NCBI GenBank assembly: GCA_028023455.1
Contig: JAQFVV010006221.1
Coordinates: 8,725,011 to 8,789,010 of the forward strand
Reading direction: 5' to 3'
DNA from: Epiperipatus broadwayi
Lineage: Eukaryota > Onychophora > Udeonychophora > Euonychophora > Peripatidae
DNA length: 64,000 nucleotides
Part shown: one piece after another, positions 59,888-64,000 of the stretch
How positions within the stretch are numbered: the first letter of the stretch is position 1
How the letters are laid out: each line of letters opens with the position of its first letter
Translations under genes and position numbers: made by a program
The notes under the pieces: model-generated
The model's database searches: none
Seen by the model: the letters and a program-made list of their open reading frames with translations, nothing else
What the model was told of the DNA's origin: nothing

Positions 59888-60843
59888 CACCTGGGTCTCG
59901 TTTTACGCGATAGATAGGTTCCTCAGAAAACACGCGCAAACGAAATTGCTAAAAATAGATGTAACTTACATTGAAAAGGGGGGATGTAGTCTGTGATTTT
60001 TCAAAATTCACATAAAAGCAAAGCACCAATGTAAAATTACTTTAAAATTCGCGCAAAAAAAAAATAAGGAAATAAAATATGACTAATAAAAAATTTCAAA
60101 TTTGAAAAAAATTGATACAAGACAAACTTTTTTTAACTATAATATTTAATTTTATTCAAAACAATATATTTTTATGCATAATTTACAGTAATTTACATTT
60201 TTTTATACACATTTTAATTATTATCGCTATTTGCCGTTAAACAGGTTCGTTTGCAAACTGGTAAAAAAACACATTCTTCACAAAAGAAAATACAACTAGT
60301 GCCAACGTTACTCTCATATTGTATTAATGGTTTTCTCGTGACAACGTAATTAGTAATTAATCTAACAACTAAAAATTAAATTCTTATTTTTGTCTTTAAT
60401 TTTCAATTTTAATTGAACCACTGCTATTACTTACCTTTTAAAAATAAACTTGTGGACACTAAATGATTAATAATTGATTATGTTCTTTTTTAAAAAGCAA
60501 AAACAGAAAGTGATTTAAAATGCAAAATTAACATGCACAATGTTTGAACAAATTTACATTATAATCTTGTAAAATTTAATGTGTGTATACATAAAATGTG
60601 GAAATCATGATTTTAATTTCATTATTGCATAAAATCTTTCTAGGATAAAGCACTGGAAATATTGAAATTACTAAGATGAAAGTCGAATTCCAATAATGTG
60701 CTATTACTTTCAATATAATGTAAGTGCTTGAAATTTATTATTTAAAGTAATAGCGCATTATCGGATTTCAACTTCCAGTGAAACACGAATCGTGTAACTT
60801 CAAAATCATGTTAAATAAGTCCACATAAAAAGAGACCCAGGTG
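59888..60843. mobile_element. pogo/Tc1-mariner type non-autonomous element
   Basis: Ends CACCTGGGTCTC and GAGACCCAGGTG are exact inverse copies, each flanked by TA (59886-59887 and 60844-60845), the Tc1/mariner target. The left end continues ttttacgcgatagataggtt-cc and cacgcgcaaacgaaat, a style seen at the ends of pogo-type elements. 956 bp, no transposase frame. It carries an internal palindrome at 60650-60780. Confidence 0.65.
60650..60780. repeat. internal palindrome
   Basis: cactggaaat ... gtcgaattccaataatgtgc-tattacttt is mirrored by aaagtaatagcgcattatcg-gatttcaacttccagtg. Related to the short foldback at 7048-7149 (shared gcgcattat). May be a smaller element inserted in the pogo-type element. 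Confidence 0.5.
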
Positions 60844-60849
60844 TATTTA

Positions 60850-62035
60850 ATTCCAGTACAGTTTATGCATTATTATAATTTCATATATAAAGATATCATG
60901 TAAAAAACACTACAATAGAGAATATACTTTAATATTTTAGTAATGCTATAATTTCAATATAAGAGGAAGGCATATGGCATAGTTTTGTTAATAATATTTT
61001 AGACAATTTTAAATAAAAAGTAAAAGTATTTTTACTAATATAAAATTGATATATCACACATCTATAAACAAATTAAGTGCTTTTATTAATGCTATTATTA
61101 GAAGTGATATTGCAGTTATTTGCTTGTAGATGACACTGGTAATTTTTTCTGCTTTAAATCACCTTCTGTAACAACTGTTAACATAGTTTTTCAGTGTTCA
61201 TACAAATGTTATGCTAAAAACTCAAATTAACATAATATTGATATATCAGTTTTAAAAAAATCTGAAGATGTTAGTATTTTTTAATAATTGGTAAAGATCA
61301 AAATAATTTAGTTCAGCTTCCACATGTTTGATGGTTTTGGTTCTTTGGTCTCCAATTTGCAAGATTATTTTGAAAAAAATTTTGGATTAATAAAAACTAT
61401 AATTTTTTGTGTAGTAAATATTTTTGATTATTTTTTCACAATAAGTGTATAACAATTATTTAAAACCAAATCATACATGTATACACTTCGATTTTATTTT
61501 TACATGTTTTATTTTTAAAAATAGGAAATTAATAAATTTGACCATAATGTTAACAAAGAAAATCACAGCCAGTACAATGACTGTGCCTGGTTAAACTGAT
61601 CACTGATAGATCTTTTGAGATATTCTAAAAGTTATAAAGAAAAATTAATATTTTATAACAAAAACTTATAGATTTATCAAGGCTATAGATTTATTCCTTC
61701 CTATTATAAAAATAAATTTCAGTCAATAAAGATTTCATTAGTTTTCTGGACTTGCATACTTGATTTCTTTCATTCCCATTGTTCAATGATAAAAAAAAGT
61801 ACTTTCTATTACATATTCACTTTATTATTATTTTTTTAATATATGCAAGCTGAAAATACAATTTTTTTAAATGCTTTTTTTTATAAACATAAATTTGTAA
61901 AAAACTGAGTCCAACTTATTGAGTTTTAGTATAGAATAACAGTGAAATATTAAAATCAACAGTTGAAGAGTAACAAAAATTGCCACTATAGATAACAAAT
62001 AGAAAATATCAACCTGTTACAAAGTTAATCAAATA
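60850..62035. other. AT-rich DNA, nothing recognised
   Basis: No gene or repeat signature seen between the pogo-type element and the LINE. Confidence 0.4.
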
Positions 62036-62039
62036 ATCA

Positions 62040-64000
62040 TCTGCAGACTTTCTTTCAAAAGTTTTTAAAAATGCAAGTTCAATTATTTTTTCTACCAAAA
62101 GCACTCCAAACAAGTTTAATTGTATGATTATTTTCATGCATTATGTTTCCATCTGTAGTAATAATCTGACCAAGGTATTTGTAATTTTTAACTTCTTCCA
62201 AGTCATCATAATCAATCTTTATTTTCATCTTCTGAGAAAATCCATTGAACATTACTTTAGTCTTTTTAACATTTACATTTAGTCCCACTTTCTTACTTTG
62301 ATCTAAACTAAAGATCAGCTTTTCAAGCAAATGCACACACGCTTTAGGAATCTTAATAATAAATGAATAATTTCACTTCCAACACAAGATAAAGTCTTTG
62401 CGAAAGAATAGAATGAATCCTCCTATTCTTTTGACCCAAATGCTTAAGTATGGGCAAATCTTAAGCACTGGAAATGAAAGCGCTTAAGATTTGGCCATAC
62501 TTAAGTGTTTGGGTTGAAAGAATAGGTGGATTCATTATATTCTTTTGCAAAGACTTTATCTGGTGTTGGAAGTGAAAGTATTAATTTATTATTAAGATTC
62601 ATAAAGCACGTGTGCATTAGCTTGAAAAGTTGATCTATAGTTTATTACAATTCATAAACATCGCGCTATATAAAATAATTATCTCATTTACATATGTTTA
62701 GTTTCATTTAAGAATGATGTATCATAAATTCTAGCATTCAGATATAGTAAAAAGTAATTTAAAGTGATTGGTTTATCTTCATGCTTTCATTTCCAGTGCT
62801 TAAGATTTGCCCATACTTAAGTGTTTGGGTTGAAAGAATACATGGATTCATTCTATTCTTTCACGAAGGCTTTATCTTGGGTTGGAAGTAAAAGTATTCA
62901 TTTATTATTAAGATTCATAAAGTGCGTGTGCATTAGCTTGAAAAGCTGATCTTTAGTTTATTACAATTCATAAACATCGTGCTATATAAAATAAATATCT
63001 CATTTACTTTGATCTAATAACTCTTGCAACATTTCCTGAAGCTCTGAAGCATTATTTGCAAAAACAACTACATTATCTGCAAAATCTAAATGACTTAAAT
63101 AATCTCCATTTTCTTTTACTCTTTTAGCTTCCCATTTTAATCCACAAAATACTTCTTGCAGCTCTGCTGTAAAAAGTTTTGAGATATGGAGTCACCCTGT
63201 CTTACACTCTTCTTAATGTTAATCTTTCTAGTATCATTATGTAATCTAATTATTACTGATAAATTTTTATAAATATTCTTTAAAATATGAGAATATCCTG
63301 GGTCTATACCTTGATGATCCAATGCTTTAATCACTGAAGAAATGCTTATAGAATAAAATGCCTTTTCATAATCTACAAATCCAAAGCATAATGACAACTC
63401 ATATTCATTTATCCTTTCTATAACTTCTCTCAATACTGGAATATAATCTACTATACTAAAACCATGTTTAAAATCCAGCTTGTTCTTTTGGTTGGTTGAA
63501 ATCCAATGTTCTCTCTATATAAGTTGTAATTATTTTGGTAAAATTTTTATATAAAACTGATAAAAGGCTGATAGGTCTGTAATTTCTAATATCTTCTTTT
63601 ATCACCTTTTTTAAATATTAATATTAATACTGCATTCTTCCAATCATCTGGTACATTTTTATCATTTAAACATTTGGTATATAACTTTGTCAAATTTTTT
63701 TGTATTTCTTCATCTGCATCTTTTAATATCTTGATTATTATTTCATCATTACCTGGAGCTTTTCTTTTCTTCATTGCATGGCTCACTTCTTTTAAAATCC
63801 TGTGCAATTCAGAAAATATAGTAGAAATAGGAAGTACTTATTCTTTACTATTATATAATTCTTGATAGAACTCCTCTTCATTTCATGATGTCATCTCTCT
63901 TTTTAGTATTAGTTCCATTTTTTTTTCTTATTGCAGATATAAGTTTCCTACCAATATCAAAATGTTGTTTTACACTCTTGAGACTTATTTGCTTGCACAG
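62040..64000 (-). mobile_element. RTE-type LINE reverse transcriptase, interrupted, runs off the edge
   Basis: Minus strand, right to left: HAMKKRKAPGNDEI, NVPDDWKNAVLILIFKKGD, a NYRPISLLSVLYKIFTKI block, QAGFKHGFS, CFGFVDYEKAFYSI, IRLHNDTRKINIKKSVRQGD, LFTAELQEVF, then HLDFADNVVVFANN, LQELLDQS, KKVGLNVNVKKTKVMF, YKYLGQIITTDGNIM and SAFGRKN. These are the ordered RT motifs of an RTE-like non-LTR element. The catalytic box reads FADN instead of FADD, and the FVDxEKAFDS Asp is Y, so it is inactive; there are also frameshifts near 63170 and 63590. The 5' part lies outside the window. A 697-bp element sits inside it at 62307-63003; removing it and one target copy rejoins LLDQS to KKVGL exactly. 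Confidence 0.85.
62307..63003. mobile_element. multimeric element nested in the LINE, 14-bp target duplication
   Basis: Exact duplication ttactttgatctaa at 62293-62306 and 63004-63017, matching the uninterrupted LINE reading frame. Contents: one unit fragment in inverse orientation (62307 to about 62480), meeting a plus-oriented copy at a foldback centre near 62480, followed by a further plus copy (period about 316 bp: gcttaagattt at 62482 and 62798). Same family as 54294-54948 (shared gtgtttgggttgaaagaat, gtggattcat, gcattagcttgaaaagctg). No reading frame. Confidence 0.75.

Noticed and set aside
1-64000. CRISPR arrays, operons, ribosome-binding sites or bacterial terminators
   Set aside because: The repeat content is that of an animal genome; no regularly spaced short repeats with unique spacers and no gene clusters were seen.

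Overview
The window looks like repeat-dominated intergenic DNA from an invertebrate animal. It is strongly AT-rich (judged by eye, not counted), has no operons or long host-like reading frames, and is crowded with metazoan transposon fossils: tRNA-derived SINEs with target-site duplications, RTE-type LINE fragments, Penelope-like element (PLE) fragments, a mariner, a hAT, a piggyBac-type element and many foldback elements. I could not identify the species. I found no convincing host exon. The only host-gene signal is a possible processed pseudogene of a claudin/PMP22-like protein (minus strand, about 9.5-10.1 kb). Nearly all the short open frames in the window are chance.

Layout. 0-5.7 kb: degenerate RTE tail, a dimeric element with 14-bp target duplications, a foldback element and SINEs, including a head-to-tail SINE pair inside one target duplication. 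6.4-8.3 kb: a hammerhead-ribozyme repeat and an inverted-dimer element. 9.5-13.5 kb: the pseudogene, a SINE, a PLE GIY-YIG fragment, a LINE C-terminal fragment and a damaged cluster of the hammerhead repeat. 13.7-19.6 kb: mostly featureless AT-rich DNA. 19.7-22.4 kb: RTE tail, the second intact-looking hammerhead copy and three members of a foldback family, one with perfect 70-bp arms. 23.5-31.5 kb: local duplication, foldback elements and two related LINE fragments. 31.8-37.6 kb: a composite TIR element, a 1.9-kb hAT with 8-bp target duplications, then a mariner whose dead transposase gene is split by about 1 kb of (AAT)n(GAA)n. 38.7-52.9 kb: SINEs, RTE tails, a piggyBac-like element at TTAA and a PLE reverse-transcriptase fragment beside a second hammerhead-like motif. 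54.3-64 kb: a tandem-dimer element, a pogo-type TIR element and, running off the right edge, an RTE reverse transcriptase interrupted by a copy of the 54-kb dimer family.

The most interesting content is the small-RNA-like repeat biology. Two 59-nt segments (6734-6792 and 20985-21043) fit a type I hammerhead ribozyme: CTGANGA core, stem II, GAAAC, GTC cleavage triplet, and a two-part stem I that closes over the whole motif. A third, PLE-associated candidate lies at 48.68 kb. In addition, several 300-360-bp repeats occur as head-to-tail or head-to-head multimers within single 13-14-bp target duplications. That pattern is expected if multimeric or circular RNA is reverse-transcribed, as proposed for retrozymes and for PLE terminal repeats. 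These are sequence-based predictions; no folding, search or expression data were available.
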